A DNA stretch of 64,000 bases from Flabesymbios commensalis (Eukaryota; Annelida; Polychaeta; Terebellida; Flabelligeridae). Location: NCBI GenBank assembly GCA_964017125.1, contig OZ024905.1, forward strand, positions 39,284,369 through 39,348,368, in the 5' to 3' direction. Under the pieces are notes generated by a model. That model saw nothing but the letters and a program-made list of their open reading frames with translations, ran no database searches and was not told the origin of the DNA. Shown here one piece after another: positions 10,553-21,589 of the stretch; positions within the stretch are counted from its first letter, which is position 1; each line of letters opens with the position of its first letter. A program made the translations under genes and the position numbers.

Positions 10553-11001
10553 GATAAGTTACTGTTAGTGTGGAGACCTATTTAACCCTTTGACTTCCAG
10601 GCCGGAGTGCATGCCAGGATCCAGATATACTGGTGTAGGAGTTCTATTTTTCGTCATTTGAAGCTGGAATTGCTAACGCAATTTCCAGCTTCAAATGACG
10701 AAAATACATAAATGTAGTATATATTTGACGAAAATTTGTGTCATTTTATGGTTACGTTCATTGACGAATGACGACGGATAAGTTACTGTTAGTGTGGAGA
10801 CCTATTTAACCCTTTGACTTCCAGGCCGGAGTGCATGCCAGGATCCAGATATACTGGTGTAGGAGTTCTATTTTTCGTCATTTGAAGCTGGAATTGCTAA
10901 CGCAATTTCCAGCTTCAAATGACGAAAATACATAAATGTAGTATATATTTGACGAAAATTTGTGTCATTTTATGGTTACGTTCATTGACGAATGACGACG
11001 G
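10553..11001 (+). repeat. perfect 224-bp tandem duplication
   Basis: The segment starting GATAAGTTACTGTTAGTG is repeated head to tail; by eye the two copies are identical. Each copy contains the left end and hairpin of a PB-5 element. Confidence 0.93.
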
Positions 11002-11036
11002 AAATTTCCGTCATTTATGGTAGTGAAAAGGTTAAC
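10581..11036 (+). mobile_element. PB-5 element with internally duplicated left part
   Basis: TTTAACCCTTTGACTTCCAG start, hairpin CGTCATTTGAAGCTGGAATTG / complement, and a right end GTGAAAAGGTTAA after the second copy. The first copy has no right end, so the duplication happened inside an existing element. Confidence 0.75.
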
Positions 11037-11288
11037 TCGCTCACTCCCGGCGACCTCGTCAGGTCTTTGTCTATGTTCTTACGAGGAGAAGAAGCGCACA
11101 CCAAGCTGTTTCTACTTCATCTCCCACTCCAAAAATAATTGATATGACACAATAGGGTCGGATGCCGCACGTCTGACGTGAAGAGAGCGTACATGTGACG
11201 TCGAACGTTGAGCAATCCACGCCAGTGATAGCTATACATGATTAGAAGTTGGGCGTCTACAATTACATAATGAACATATTATAGGCCT

Positions 11289-11447
11289 GGGGCCCATCCA
11301 AATGAACATTTTAAAATTAATATTATATTAACTTTCTATCATTCTCTAGAAAAGTTAAGATAAATCTCAGCTTTTATCAGGAAATAATATAAAGTTGGGA
11401 TTATCTTAAAGCTAAGTAATGTTCAGTTGGATGGGCCTCTGCTACTG
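11289..11447. mobile_element. MITE with GGCCCATCC termini
   Basis: Terminal inverted repeats GGCCCATCCAAATGAACATT / AATGTTCAGTTGGATGGGCC enclose about 120 bases of AT-rich DNA. Related to 34410. Confidence 0.75.
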
Positions 11448-11519
11448 ATCCATATTATTACTCTTATAAGGTGCCTATATATATATATATAACCGATGAT
11501 GTAGCAAGATGATTGTTCA

Positions 11520-11710
11520 ACCCTGCAAAGACAAGATGTTCGCTCAATATTGATTTACTGCTGGGCCAACAGCACAGACTGGTGGGCCGGCAGTGATCCC
11601 CTATTGACCCAGCAAACATAAAACATTGAGCCGATGTTGTATTAATGTTGGGCCAGCGCGTAGATGGTGGCCCAACAATAAAACAATACTGTTTAATGTT
11701 TACTGGCAGA
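11520..11710. mobile_element. two adjacent CAH elements
   Basis: About 11520-11610 (CCTGCAAAGACAAGATG...TGGGCCGGCAGTGATC) and about 11609-11710 (CCCAGCAAACATAAAACATTG...TTTAATGTTTACTGGC), both diverged. Confidence 0.7.
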
Positions 11711-12117
11711 TCACCCAATATATTATTCTATTATTTCTCTACATGGAAACTTTTACAACTCATTGCAAAATGAGGCACTGTATTAAACACGGATTATTTT
11801 AAAATTGAAAAAATATAATACTAGCTGCCTCTCTTTTGTGAACCTTTGACTAGCTCACTGATATGACAATAAACATGCACGATTCAAGTGTTCTGTTGAA
11901 ATAGGTATATGTCTAACTGTTGTCAGTTCGTGGTTATAATCCAGCGTGCAATTTATGTTCCGTGACATAAATAATTATTTTGCCATCGACAAGCACCATT
12001 GTTTAGTACTTTGTTACAAAACATTTAACCAACGATTTTTTTCCGCGACCCCTTTACACACAGAGGGTTTGGGACGCCTCCCCACCTTGTCTGTTACCTA
12101 ACCTCTTCGCGGCACAT
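11711..12117. other. no gene seen
   Basis: AT-rich unique sequence. Confidence 0.3.
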
Positions 12118-12228
12118 TCCCAGCAAACACAAAACATTTGTATAGAATTATTACAATGTTGGACCAACGTCTTCGACGTTGGGCCAATGTTGTATAAATG
12201 TTATACAAATGTTTTGTGTTTGCTGGGT
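12118..12228. mobile_element. CAH element, near-perfect, subtype as 9724
   Basis: CCCAGCAAACACAAAACATT ... AATGTTTTGTGTTTGCTGGG, apex ACGTCTTCGACGT. Arms agree with each other and with the 9724 copy, but not with the main family. Confidence 0.9.
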
Positions 12229-12591
12229 TGTCATTTACAGGTGTCTTAACCCTCTCCACTCTACGACTACCACAATAACCAACATCTAATACAGCTGCGA
12301 TTGGAATCAGTAACTTCCAGATTACGAATATAGGGACGAGCAGAATGAGCCAACGCGAAAGACCATTTGACTGTCCAGAGCAATCAATACTATTACAAAC
12401 ACTACATGGACGGAACAGAGAGGTATGTAGGCCATGGGTATGCCGATCACCTTGGCAATGATGAATCAACTTTAAATTTTGCACAGAGCCTTGAACCATA
12501 GAGTGGCCAATGGCCATTTAAATTGTAATAGTCTAATTTATTTCCCTAATTGGGACCCACACATTTTCTCTACGCGGCTCTACAGCGGGTC
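12229..12591. other. no gene seen
   Basis: Unique sequence. A 139-residue minus-strand open frame runs into the CAH element and is not credible. Confidence 0.3.
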
Positions 12592-12812
12592 CAGCAAACA
12601 CGATACGAGGGGGGGGGAATGTCATTATTGTGTAGCCTACAGGAGCGAGCATAAGTGGACGACAGGTTATCTAGTTAACAACTATCAAATAACGTCCGCC
12701 TATCGGATGTTCATCCTTCACTTTTCCCAGATAATCATACTTTTCTCAATGCTGTTTTATTGTTGGCCAAACCGTCCAGCTTCTCCCCAACATTAGACAT
12801 CATTGGGTGGAG
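12592..12812. mobile_element. broken CAH element with intervening sequence
   Basis: Left end CCAGCAAACACGATACGA at 12592 followed by a G run; right-half motifs TTGTTGGCCAAACCGTC and CAACATTAGACATCATTGG only at about 12762-12806. Either an insertion splits one copy, or two fragments lie together. Confidence 0.45.
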
Positions 12813-12883
12813 GTCTTACTTATCCCAGATCATCATATTCTTTTTCTTCCACCCTGTCGCCTCTTACCCTAGGGGTACCTCCC

Positions 12884-12956
12884 CCCTCCCGCACTCACCC
12901 AGGTGATGTGAGGGGGGTGGTGAGGGGGTGATGAGGGGGGGGGGGTGAAACGAAGC
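12884..12956 (+). other. G-rich tract, quadruplex-capable
   Basis: GAGGGGGGTGGTGAGGGGG then GATGAGGGGGGGGGGG gives several G runs separated by short spacers. C-rich sequence lies just upstream (12877-12900). Confidence 0.6.
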
Positions 12957-13167
12957 CCACCCGTGAGCAACTACACTGTAATTATACAGCACCTATAATT
13001 GCGCCATCATTACTATTCATTGACGCTTCACAGTGAAGCAGGTGAAGAAGGGCAGAACGCTGATTTGTAATGCTAGAGAATGTTATCCTAGATTAAAACA
13101 TTAACGTCTTAATCTCACAGGGCTCTGTACCATATTTAAAGGCTGATAATTAATAATATGTTATGTG

Positions 13168-13300
13168 GCGTCAGGATAGTTCATTGGTAGCGACTCAGAG
13201 GTCGTGAATGTCGGGTTCGAGTCCCGATATTCTTTTCGTGATGCACATACAGTGACCCTAACTGTTCAAATACATTGAGTAATGCCAACCGCACAAATAA
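13168..13300 (+). mobile_element. tRNA-headed SINE (SINE-T)
   Basis: Pol III A box TAGTTCATTGG (13177) and B box GGTTCGAGTCC. The acceptor arms do not pair, so this is not a working tRNA. The body (ACATACAGTGACCCTAACTGTTCAAATA, in parts) matches the body of the SINE at 52335. Confidence 0.6.
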
Positions 13301-14100
13301 CGATTAAAGCCGCTTGAAAATAAACAAAATAATAAATTACTAATTTGTCAAAGCTGACATATAACTGACTAATAAAACTTTGTTTTATTATTTGTGATGC
13401 TTTAGATTTATAATAGTTCAAACTAAAAGTATTTGGCATTCATTTCAAAGTGACTATTGGGTTAGCAATTCCAGCTTCAACTGAAGGAGCAATGCAGAAG
13501 CTGAAACATTACACTTATAAAAAACATGGTGCATTTCTGAGGGATATCTTAAAATTTCCGAGATCTGTAATATTTTATGATTTTGAAATACAATAAGGAA
13601 TAAAAAAAAATATCTATTTCAAATAATATATTTGTCAGTGGCAAATGATGATGTTTTGCCTTTCTATATTCTGAATACATAACATTATACAACTAATAAT
13701 ACCTGCAATATATTCGTTTTTAACTATATATAGATTGTGTGTCGAAGTTCTGAAATGATTTATCTTGCTCTTTATGTTTTAATTTTTACTTTTTTTTCAC
13801 TGTATATCAAACATATTCTGGGAAAACGTTATCTGCCATGATTTTTATAGTTGGTTGTTATATACTTTCAATTAGTCGTGGTGATAATGGATATTAATTG
13901 TTTCTCGTTACGAATTTACTGGCATGTTTTATCAGTTTATTGTGAATGTTTGGCATGTTATCGTGGTATAGATATATCGCAAAATAAATGTCAAATATAG
14001 GCGGTTTTGAAGACTGTCATTCCAAAGATGTGCCTAATATTCTCAATCTTAATCAAGCAAACAAAAGAGTAATCAGAAAATTCTAATTTTTGTTAACTCC
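13301..14100. other. no gene; PB-5 trace
   Basis: AT-rich unique sequence. GTTAGCAATTCCAGCTTCAA at about 13460 is a fragment of the PB-5 hairpin. Confidence 0.35.
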
Positions 14101-14346
14101 TTAACCCTTTACCCACCGGTGCCGCATATATTCGGGTTCACATTTTTTATTAGCACATTAAGTACCACCTTTTAAACATGGTAAAGATAAAATGTGACAT
14201 CAATCAGCAAGATTTAAAAACAGTTGACCGCCATTTTGTCAAATCTGAATAATTTCCACTCACTTGAAGTTGTGGATCGCGACAGCGAGACACAACTTCA
14301 AGTGGGTGAAAATTCAGATTGAATAATTTGGCGGTCAAAGGGTTAA
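14101..14346 (+). mobile_element. PB-1 MITE, full length
   Basis: TTAACCCTTTACCCACCGG ... GGCGGTCAAAGGGTTAA, hairpin present. Its right TTAA (14343-14346) abuts PB-2. Confidence 0.9.
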
Positions 14347-14555
14347 GAGCTGATATATGTTTATGTAAACCATGGAGTCTTATAGTTATATGTCTTATAG
14401 TTATCTCTCTGAATACCTATGTATGAAATGGGTCTACGACCATTATAAATTTTGTATTCTTTAAGTGCGGGGATCGACTTTAGACGTCAGAATCTGATGT
14501 CGTCAATAGACGTCAGATTCTGACGTCTAAAGTCGGCCCCGCGCTTGACGGGGTA
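14343..14555 (-). mobile_element. PB-2 MITE abutting PB-1
   Basis: Starts at the shared TTAA, slightly shortened (GAGCTGATATATG). TGTAAACCATGGAGTC, then hairpin GTGCGGGGATCGACTTTAGA / complement, ending GGGGTAAG. Confidence 0.8.
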
Positions 14556-14866
14556 AGTCAATTGAACCAGAATTTATAGCAAATTATGATGTAAAACTTG
14601 TAGATCTATACTATTTTGTCACAAAATCTTAATAATTTTTTACTTATGTAATGAATGCTCTCATGACGTATATACCGCCATCATTCCGACTGATGTCAAA
14701 TTTTCAACTTTTTAATATGCAAATAAATCTATTTATAAAAAAAACATTACAATAAAGTATTTACTCATTATTCATTTTTATATCGGTGCATATGGTATCT
14801 TGATAATAAAATCAGGCTTACACGGCTACGTGTAGTATGTGAAGGGATATTGCGAGCCCTAGCATG
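14556..14866. other. AT-rich spacer
   Basis: No gene or family recognised. Confidence 0.3.
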
Positions 14867-15111
14867 TTAACCCTTTAACCGCCAACTTATTCAATTTGAA
14901 TACCACCCAATTAAAGTTGTGTCTCACTGACGCGATCCACAACTTCAAGTGAGTGAAAATTATACAGATGTGACAAAATGGAGGTCAACTCTTTTAAAAT
15001 CTTGCTGGTTGATGTCACCTTATATCTTTAACATATTTAAAATGTGGTACTTAATGTGCTAAAAAAAAATGAAAACCCGAATATATGCGGCACCGGCGGG
15101 TAAAGGGTTAA
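14867..15111 (-). mobile_element. PB-1 MITE, full length
   Basis: TTAACCCTTTAACCGCCAAC ... CACCGGCGGGTAAAGGGTTAA with the usual hairpin. Confidence 0.9.
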
Positions 15112-15539
15112 GGGTGTATCTGGTGACAGCACCGTCACCAGATGCCATGTTCCTGGCAGGTGACCAACTCGCCTCATCAACCAAATACCTGGCTCTCCTC
15201 AATTTGCTAGAAACACCCCCTCCGAGAATGTAATAAGTGATGATATTCACGCGGGAAGAGACACAGCTAATGGCACAGCCCCCCTCCCCTCCCCCCCCCC
15301 CCTCACACCCGATACAGCCGGGTTACAATCACACCAGTGATTCATATAAAAAAACACTTGTTTGGAATTAACAGTTGATCAATATTTGGCGAGCACAAAT
15401 AACAATTTATCTATAGCCGAGTGCAGTAAGGCAAAATATAAAATTAAATATTACACATGCAATTGACTATTACACGAGTTACAAGAGTTCATAAACAAAG
15501 GGATTTATTCTTAAATAAAAATATATTTATAGATTATTA

Positions 15540-15540
<1 letters not shown>
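15112..15540. other. no gene seen
   Basis: C-rich tract at 15280-15302, then AT-rich sequence. Confidence 0.3.
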
Positions 15541-15892
<352 letters not shown>

Positions 15893-16851
15893 ACTTTTTA
15901 CAAATAAAAAGAGAACTACAAAGAGGAAGCACTTGATGTCGTCTAAATTCCACTTCTGTCATATGTTCCTAATATAGGTCCTCCTAACCCTTTCTAGCCT
16001 AGGGAGGGTATTTATGACGGAAGAAATATAATGCGCTTCGGAAAGAAATCGTAAAGTGATTTAAATTGAAGTAGCCTTGAAGACTGTAAGGTGTGAGATA
16101 CTCATGAGTCCAGGTAGCATAGGAGATATAGAAATACTGAATGAAGACATAGAGTGGTGAGGACTGTAGGCAATGTGACTTGTGTGGCTTAAGGCTCTAC
16201 ATATAACAGCCTGATCCCCTTCTAGGCCGCTAATCTAGAACACACGCCCTTAAGTACGCCCGCGGGACAACACAATACAGGGCACATCACAAAAACACCA
16301 TGATCCCCTGACAGCAAGTCACCCAACAACGTCTGCTGCTTATAATTAATAAAAACCCTTTCGGTTCACGCATCCTGAAAAACAACCAAAGCTTTAATTG
16401 TAAATAGCTCCACAGGCCGATTCATACAAAAAAACGTACTCTGTACAATAGCTCGAAATTGAAGTGGCATCTACTATTATTGCTATTTTACAATATCTTT
16501 AAAAACATATAGACAATGTCTTATATTTTTGTAATAATATAGATTTTAGCAGATAAAGTGTTCGCGCGGCCCGTGGCACGAGCAGGTTTTGTCAGAATCT
16601 GACTGTGTGTGTGAGGGGGGGGGGGGGGGGTGTATTCAGGGGCTGGCATATGGCCACTGCCAGCGCCGCTTACAAACCACAGCCTGCCTGCAAGGTTTTA
16701 AAAAAATCTCCAAATGCAAACCGGCAACAAAGTGGTCATTTGTTATCAAGTCAAATGAGCGTGAAATTATTGGATTTCACTTACAATCACCATCCCCCTC
16801 TCCCTCCATCCCTACCTCTCACCCCGCTGCTCCTGAATTCAGCTCCCGGGA
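15893..16851. other. no supported gene
   Basis: Unique sequence with a G run at 16615-16630. Two overlapping 97-98 residue open frames near 16600-16900 flank the G run and are not credible. Confidence 0.3.
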
Positions 16852-16949
16852 AACACGGGGTGTTGACCCAATATTGTTTTAATGCTGGACCAGCGTTGTA
16901 GACGCTGGACCAGCATTAAATCAACATTGGCTGAACGTCACCTGTTTTC
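16852..16949. mobile_element. CAH element
   Basis: TTGACCCAATATTGTTTTAA, apex CAGCGTTGTAGACGCTG, right arm CATTAAATCAACATTGGC. Termini weak. Confidence 0.75.
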
Positions 16950-17566
16950 GCCCCCCCCACTTTTCCTCCTTGTACATCACTCTACATGACCCCCACCCCG
17001 TAGTTGATTTTGTAAGCTCACGCGTCTGGCTCATCACTCAGAAAAAATGTCACTTCTCTGACGAAAGCCTGACAGCTTCATCATTTTAACCCCCTGTGAA
17101 ATGTGGCCACAATAGATCAGTTATGTTACCTCCCATTTGCAAGTGCTGATTGCCCAACTGATTTTTGTATCATTCTTTCCTAAGCGAGAATCGCAGGCGC
17201 TATTTTCATGTTAAAAAATCCCCTCCAATAAATTAAAAATAATTCAATTTGAATGTAAAAACGTGACGACTTAATAAAAAATTAGTTGACCATGTTAATA
17301 TATTTTTTAACATGTTAATATATTTATTAATATATTTATTATATCTATATACTGATCACTTTTAATAGGATAGTAATTCAGCATTGCGCTTGTTGATGCA
17401 GATTCACCATATTAGAGTAGAGGTAACGTACTATTTTCCTTGGTATAAGTATAAATATAAATTAGTAATAATTATATCAACGTTTATTCCAGCCGCTATA
17501 TAGCAAATGCTAAAAAATACAAAAATACAAAAATAATTTAGCTCATTATTGCATCGCTTTAAATCC
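16950..17566. other. no gene; short AT repeats
   Basis: ATGTTAATATATTT repeats at 17292-17345. Nothing else recognised. Confidence 0.3.
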
Positions 17567-17662
17567 CAACAAACACGAGACATTGAGCCAATGTTGATTT
17601 ATTGCTGGGCCAGCGTCGGAGACAATGACCCACCATTGAAACAACATTGGTTGAACAATCTG
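17567..17662. mobile_element. CAH element, diverged right arm
   Basis: CCAACAAACACGAGACATTG, apex CAGCGTCGGAGAC, CATTGAAACAACATTGG. Confidence 0.75.
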
Positions 17663-18328
17663 TACATAATATATCGGTTGTCAATTTCAGCTGACAGCTT
17701 GGCACAGATCAACATAACGTGTGTAATGTATGAGATATGAGCAGAGTTGTCCAAGAAAATGTAACGCTACTTAAGAAGTTGGCAACAAAAATAAATGTTG
17801 CGGATGTTATTCCGCTCATAGTCGACCCTCAAATTAACCCTTGTCATGCTGCATTGCTTATTTACATTATTTATTTATTTAAAACTAGACTTGTTAGCGC
17901 AATGTCCAGCTTCAATTAACGAAAACAAAAATGGGAATGACCTTACTAAAAATCATCTTGACTGGAGCTAACAGTGAATTAGAATTGTTTAAACAGATAG
18001 TGTTTCACATATCATTGATGGCTATCAATGTATATTACAAGACGAATTATGTTGAAGCCTTATACACAGGACTCTGGCATATATAATAATTACTATACCA
18101 TTTAAAACAAGGTCACCACAGTGCTTACTAAAGTAACACTAGCCAAATTGTTATAATACATTAAAAGTGTAACTGGTAGGTCCGTGTGCAGATTTGTGTG
18201 AGTAGGTTATTGCTTCAGTCCAATTCTATACTTACACAGGCTAAACTGAGCCGAGCTAATAATCAGGGGAAGATATATGAAGTAAAGTATGACAATAGCC
18301 ATGCCTCTAAAACTTAGCAAAAAAGAAA
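17663..18328. other. no gene; PB-5 trace
   Basis: TTAGCGCAATGTCCAGCTTC at about 17893 is a half-hairpin of PB-5. Otherwise unassigned. Confidence 0.35.
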
Positions 18329-18400
18329 ATTATATTTAGTTATAATATTCCATATCTAAATTATATATGGAATATTAAAACCTAATATAATTTTCGTTTT
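18329..18400. repeat. AT-rich hairpin
   Basis: GAAAATTATATTTAGTTATA...AATATAATTTTC arms with TATTCCATAT / ATATGGAATA inner pairs. Confidence 0.6.
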
Positions 18401-18451
18401 CGCTAAATAGATGTTGATCAGTAATATAATGGATTTACTAGTTTACTATCA

Positions 18452-18785
18452 CTTTAACTCTTTAAGCGCTAAGGGCGACTATATTCTTTAGAATTTGTTC
18501 TAATATCATGCTAAATCACAGCTTTTTGTAATGGAATGAGTGTATAAACAACACGATTTTTAAATGTTTGGTCACAAATTAAACAAATATTCGTAGGTTA
18601 CAGTAGCCAGATACAACTACATGTGGGTAAAAATTTAAGCAAGATAAGCGGATAAAGGGAGAAATATCCCACATTTAAATCTGCGACATTTGAAAAAATC
18701 TGAATTTTTTTCACACACTTCCATCCAGTTGGACACAACTACAAGTGGTGGAAATGTCTATTTCATAATTTGACGGTTAAATAGC
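18452..18785 (-). mobile_element. decayed PB-4 and PB-1-like remnants
   Basis: First part shows PB-4 order (TCTTTAAGCGC, AAATCACAGC, AAATTAAACAAATATTCG). From about 18640 a second hairpin trace leads to ATTTGACGGTTAAATAG, a PB-1-like end. Confidence 0.5.
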
Positions 18786-19725
18786 TCATCTTGTCACATA
18801 TGTTTACTTTATAACTATACTTGTGGTAATTTTTATTCTGTATGTGATATCATGTATATTGTCATATGATTTGAGCAATTAACCACCTTGTATATACATG
18901 TACATGTACATTGTAGGCCCTATATACATATACATGTACATGTACATAATATGAATATATTATATTCTATCATTTTATGACTAATAAGTTTGCAATGACT
19001 TCTTTCTTATGTCAATAAAATATCTATCTGTCTGTCTGTCTGTATACTCTGAGAACAAAAGGTTCTTGATAAATCGTTGGCTTCGGATTGATCGAGCTGG
19101 TCATCTCGGCCAATCAGAAGTCTACGATATAGTATCGTAACTTGTACGAGAATACGAGCCCAGTAATAAATTTTCAAAAACCATACTATCAGAAATATGT
19201 ATTTCTGATGGTATCTATGTGGACATTTATCTATATTAATGGCGAGATTGTTAAAGTGGTTTATAGCCTACATACCCTTTAAACCCAGGGATAATAACTA
19301 TCTCCATGCACTGAGCTTTAAATGCTGCATTATCTGCACCAGGATATGTCACGTGGTTTCACCCTAGATTCAACTTCTACATCTTGGGTGAAATATTCGG
19401 TTGCCAACAATCTGACAAATTCACACTCAGCATACGGATAGTTTTATTTGAATCAATGCTGTTATTTGTAATTAGTGTAGACGTTGCATTTATATCGCTA
19501 TGCTAATAATATATATATATTCTAATTACACAATCTCTACTTTATACCTAATTAGAGCTGTGGAAAAATCAAAGACTTAACTCATTGAGTAGCCTAATAC
19601 TGTAGCACGTATAAGGTTAGATAACATGATAACACATTATATATAATTATCATCATTTTCTTTTCCATAATTCTATAACATGAGCATAATACATGTACAG
19701 TGCAGCTCTATGGTAATAAATCTTA
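18786..19725. other. no gene; small palindromes
   Basis: TACATGTACATGTACA motifs at 18896-18950, (TCTG)4 at 19026, hairpin at 19182-19216 (ACTATCAGAAATA core) and a 12-base-arm hairpin (TTTCACCCTAGAT / ATCTTGGGTGAAA) at 19358-19394. Confidence 0.4.
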
Positions 19726-20141
19726 TTAACCCTTTAACCGCCGGTCCCGATTATGTCCGTTTTCACTTTTTTATTAGCACATCACACAACAGCTTTTAAG
19801 CATGTTAACCATTTAACCGCCAAATTATTCAAGTGAGTGAAAATTATTCAGATTTGAGAAAATGGAGGTCAACTCTTTTCGAATCGTGCTGATTGATGTC
19901 ACATTATGGCTTAAACATGCCTAAGAGGCGGTACTGATTGTGGTAAAAATCGAGTGAAAATTCCAATATATTCGGCACCGGCGGTTAAAGGGCTAAAGAT
20001 AAAACATGACAACAATCAGCAATATTTGAACATCGTTGTCAAATCTCAATAATTTTCACTCACTCGAAGTAGTGGATGGCGTCAGCGAGGAATAACTAAG
20101 TAAAAATTCCCATGAAATAACTTGGCGGTTAAAGGGTTTAA
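19726..20141 (+). mobile_element. PB-1 MITE carrying a nested PB-1
   Basis: Outer copy runs TTAACCCTTTAACCGCCGG ... GGCGGTTAAAGGGTTTAA, interrupted at its CATGTTAAAGATAA site by the inner copy, after which it resumes (AAGATAAAACATGAC). Confidence 0.88.
19805..19996 (-). mobile_element. nested PB-1 MITE, internally shortened
   Basis: TTAACCATTTAACCGCCAAA ... CACCGGCGGTTAAAGGGCTAA, in opposite orientation to its host copy, flanked by TTAA and CTAA. The left arm of its hairpin is missing. Confidence 0.88.
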
Positions 20142-20160
20142 CTCACATTTAGTGTGGATT

Positions 20161-20241
20161 TAAAATCAATTTTTGTAGAAATAAAAAAATGTATCACCGA
20201 TTTTAATTCAATTTTTGTGGAAATAAAAAAATGTATCACCG
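20161..20241 (+). repeat. 43-bp tandem duplication
   Basis: CAATTTTTGTAGAAATAAAA...TGTATCACCG is repeated once with one base change. Confidence 0.85.
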
Positions 20242-20682
20242 TACGTAGATCTATATACTCAGATAACAGCATATGTGTCAATATCAGTTAAATATTAAAT
20301 TGTCACTCAAGTATGGCCCAATGCTGGGCAGTAGCAATTACGCTGTGAAATCAGTAGCTTTCTCCCAATATTACAATACTATGTCGATAGATCCGGAAGG
20401 CATGATCAAGTTTAACGGCGCCCCATAATCAGTTATAATGATACTTTAAATGTCGTACTTGTTACCATTCAACTGTATACAAACGGCATATCCTCTGGCT
20501 TGATCTATATGTCAGCTAATTACCCTGTACGTTTACCCTAATTATCCCATCCAGCCATGTTCGCACGCAATCACGTATATTTTTGTCAGTTTATATAAAA
20601 TTATGCATTGGTTGATTTATATTTAGCCGTGACTGATGGACAAACCCTGATATACAATGTACTGCGGTAAAATACAGGTCAG
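20242..20682. other. no gene seen
   Basis: Unique AT-rich sequence. Confidence 0.3.
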
Positions 20683-20850
20683 CGGCGGTTGCTCATTCGG
20701 TTCGGCTGTGGCCTCGTAACGAATTCGAATCGAGTGCGTGTCATCAGAATCGTGTATGTATATATAATTACAATGATTCAAAGCGTTCGAAGGTCTGGAG
20801 TGTGCAGTATCAGGCCTATGTATATGGTACTGTGCAGTATAAAAAAGTTT
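20683..20850 (+). mobile_element. SINE-T copy, diverged
   Basis: A-box-like TTGCTCATTCGG, CTCGTAAC anticodon-loop-like segment, B-box-like ATTCGAATCG. Downstream GTTCGAAGGTCTGGAGTGTG matches the SINE-T body at 52335. Confidence 0.5.
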
Positions 20851-21015
20851 TTTGATAACAGTAGGGCACTCCCCAAATGCTGGACGTCATATTTTGAAAA
20901 CGTAAAACATTCATGGTGGCCGTAGACCCATGACATCAATTATGATGCTTATGCTGATTTTAAATTAAAAAAAACCCTTTGCTGTCTATGGTTTTTATAA
21001 ACATATCTCAGCGCC

Positions 21016-21230
21016 TTAACCCTTTAATCGCCAAATTATTTAATTGGAATTTTCACCAACTTGAAGTTGTGTCTCGCTGACGCGATCCACAACTTCAAGG
21101 AGTGAAAATTTAGATTTGACAAAATGAAGGTAAACAAATGTCAAATCTTACTGATTAATGTCACTTTTTATCTTTAACAGGTTTAGAAGCTGATATGTAA
21201 TGTGCTTTAAAAAATGTAAAAAACGAATAT
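21016..21230 (-). mobile_element. PB-1 MITE, one end lost
   Basis: TTAACCCTTTAATCGCCAAA start and hairpin. It fades at AAAACGAATATGG before the GCCGG end. Confidence 0.8.
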
Positions 21231-21254
21231 GGACTAGGATTAGGCCTATGTTTT

Positions 21255-21325
21255 TTATTGACACGCTTCATTCATTCCAAGCTGGATATATTGACGCAAA
21301 TGTCAGCTTCAAATGAAATACCAGT
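21255..21325 (+). mobile_element. PB-5 hairpin remnant
   Basis: TTCATTCCAAGCTGGATATA...TGTCAGCTTCAAATGAAA. Confidence 0.45.
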
Positions 21326-21347
21326 AGGTAGAAGAGCAAAGGATGGT

Positions 21348-21589
21348 TTAACCCTTTAACCGCCAAATTATTCGATCTGAATTTTCACCCACTGGAAGCA
21401 GTGTCTCGCTAACGCGATCAACAACTTCAAGTGAGTGAAAATTATTCAGATATGACAAAATGGAGGTCAACTGTTTTCACATATTGATTGATGTCAGATT
21501 TTATCTTTAACATGTTTAAAATGTTGCACTTAATGTGCTAATAAAAATGAAAACTCGAATATATGCGGCACCGGAGGTTAAAGGGTTAA
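21348..21589 (-). mobile_element. PB-1 MITE, full length
   Basis: TTAACCCTTTAACCGCCAAA ... GCACCGGAGGTTAAAGGGTTAA. Confidence 0.9.

Noticed and set aside
13168-13240. A functional tRNA gene
   Set aside because: A and B boxes are good but the acceptor arms do not pair, and a SINE body follows.
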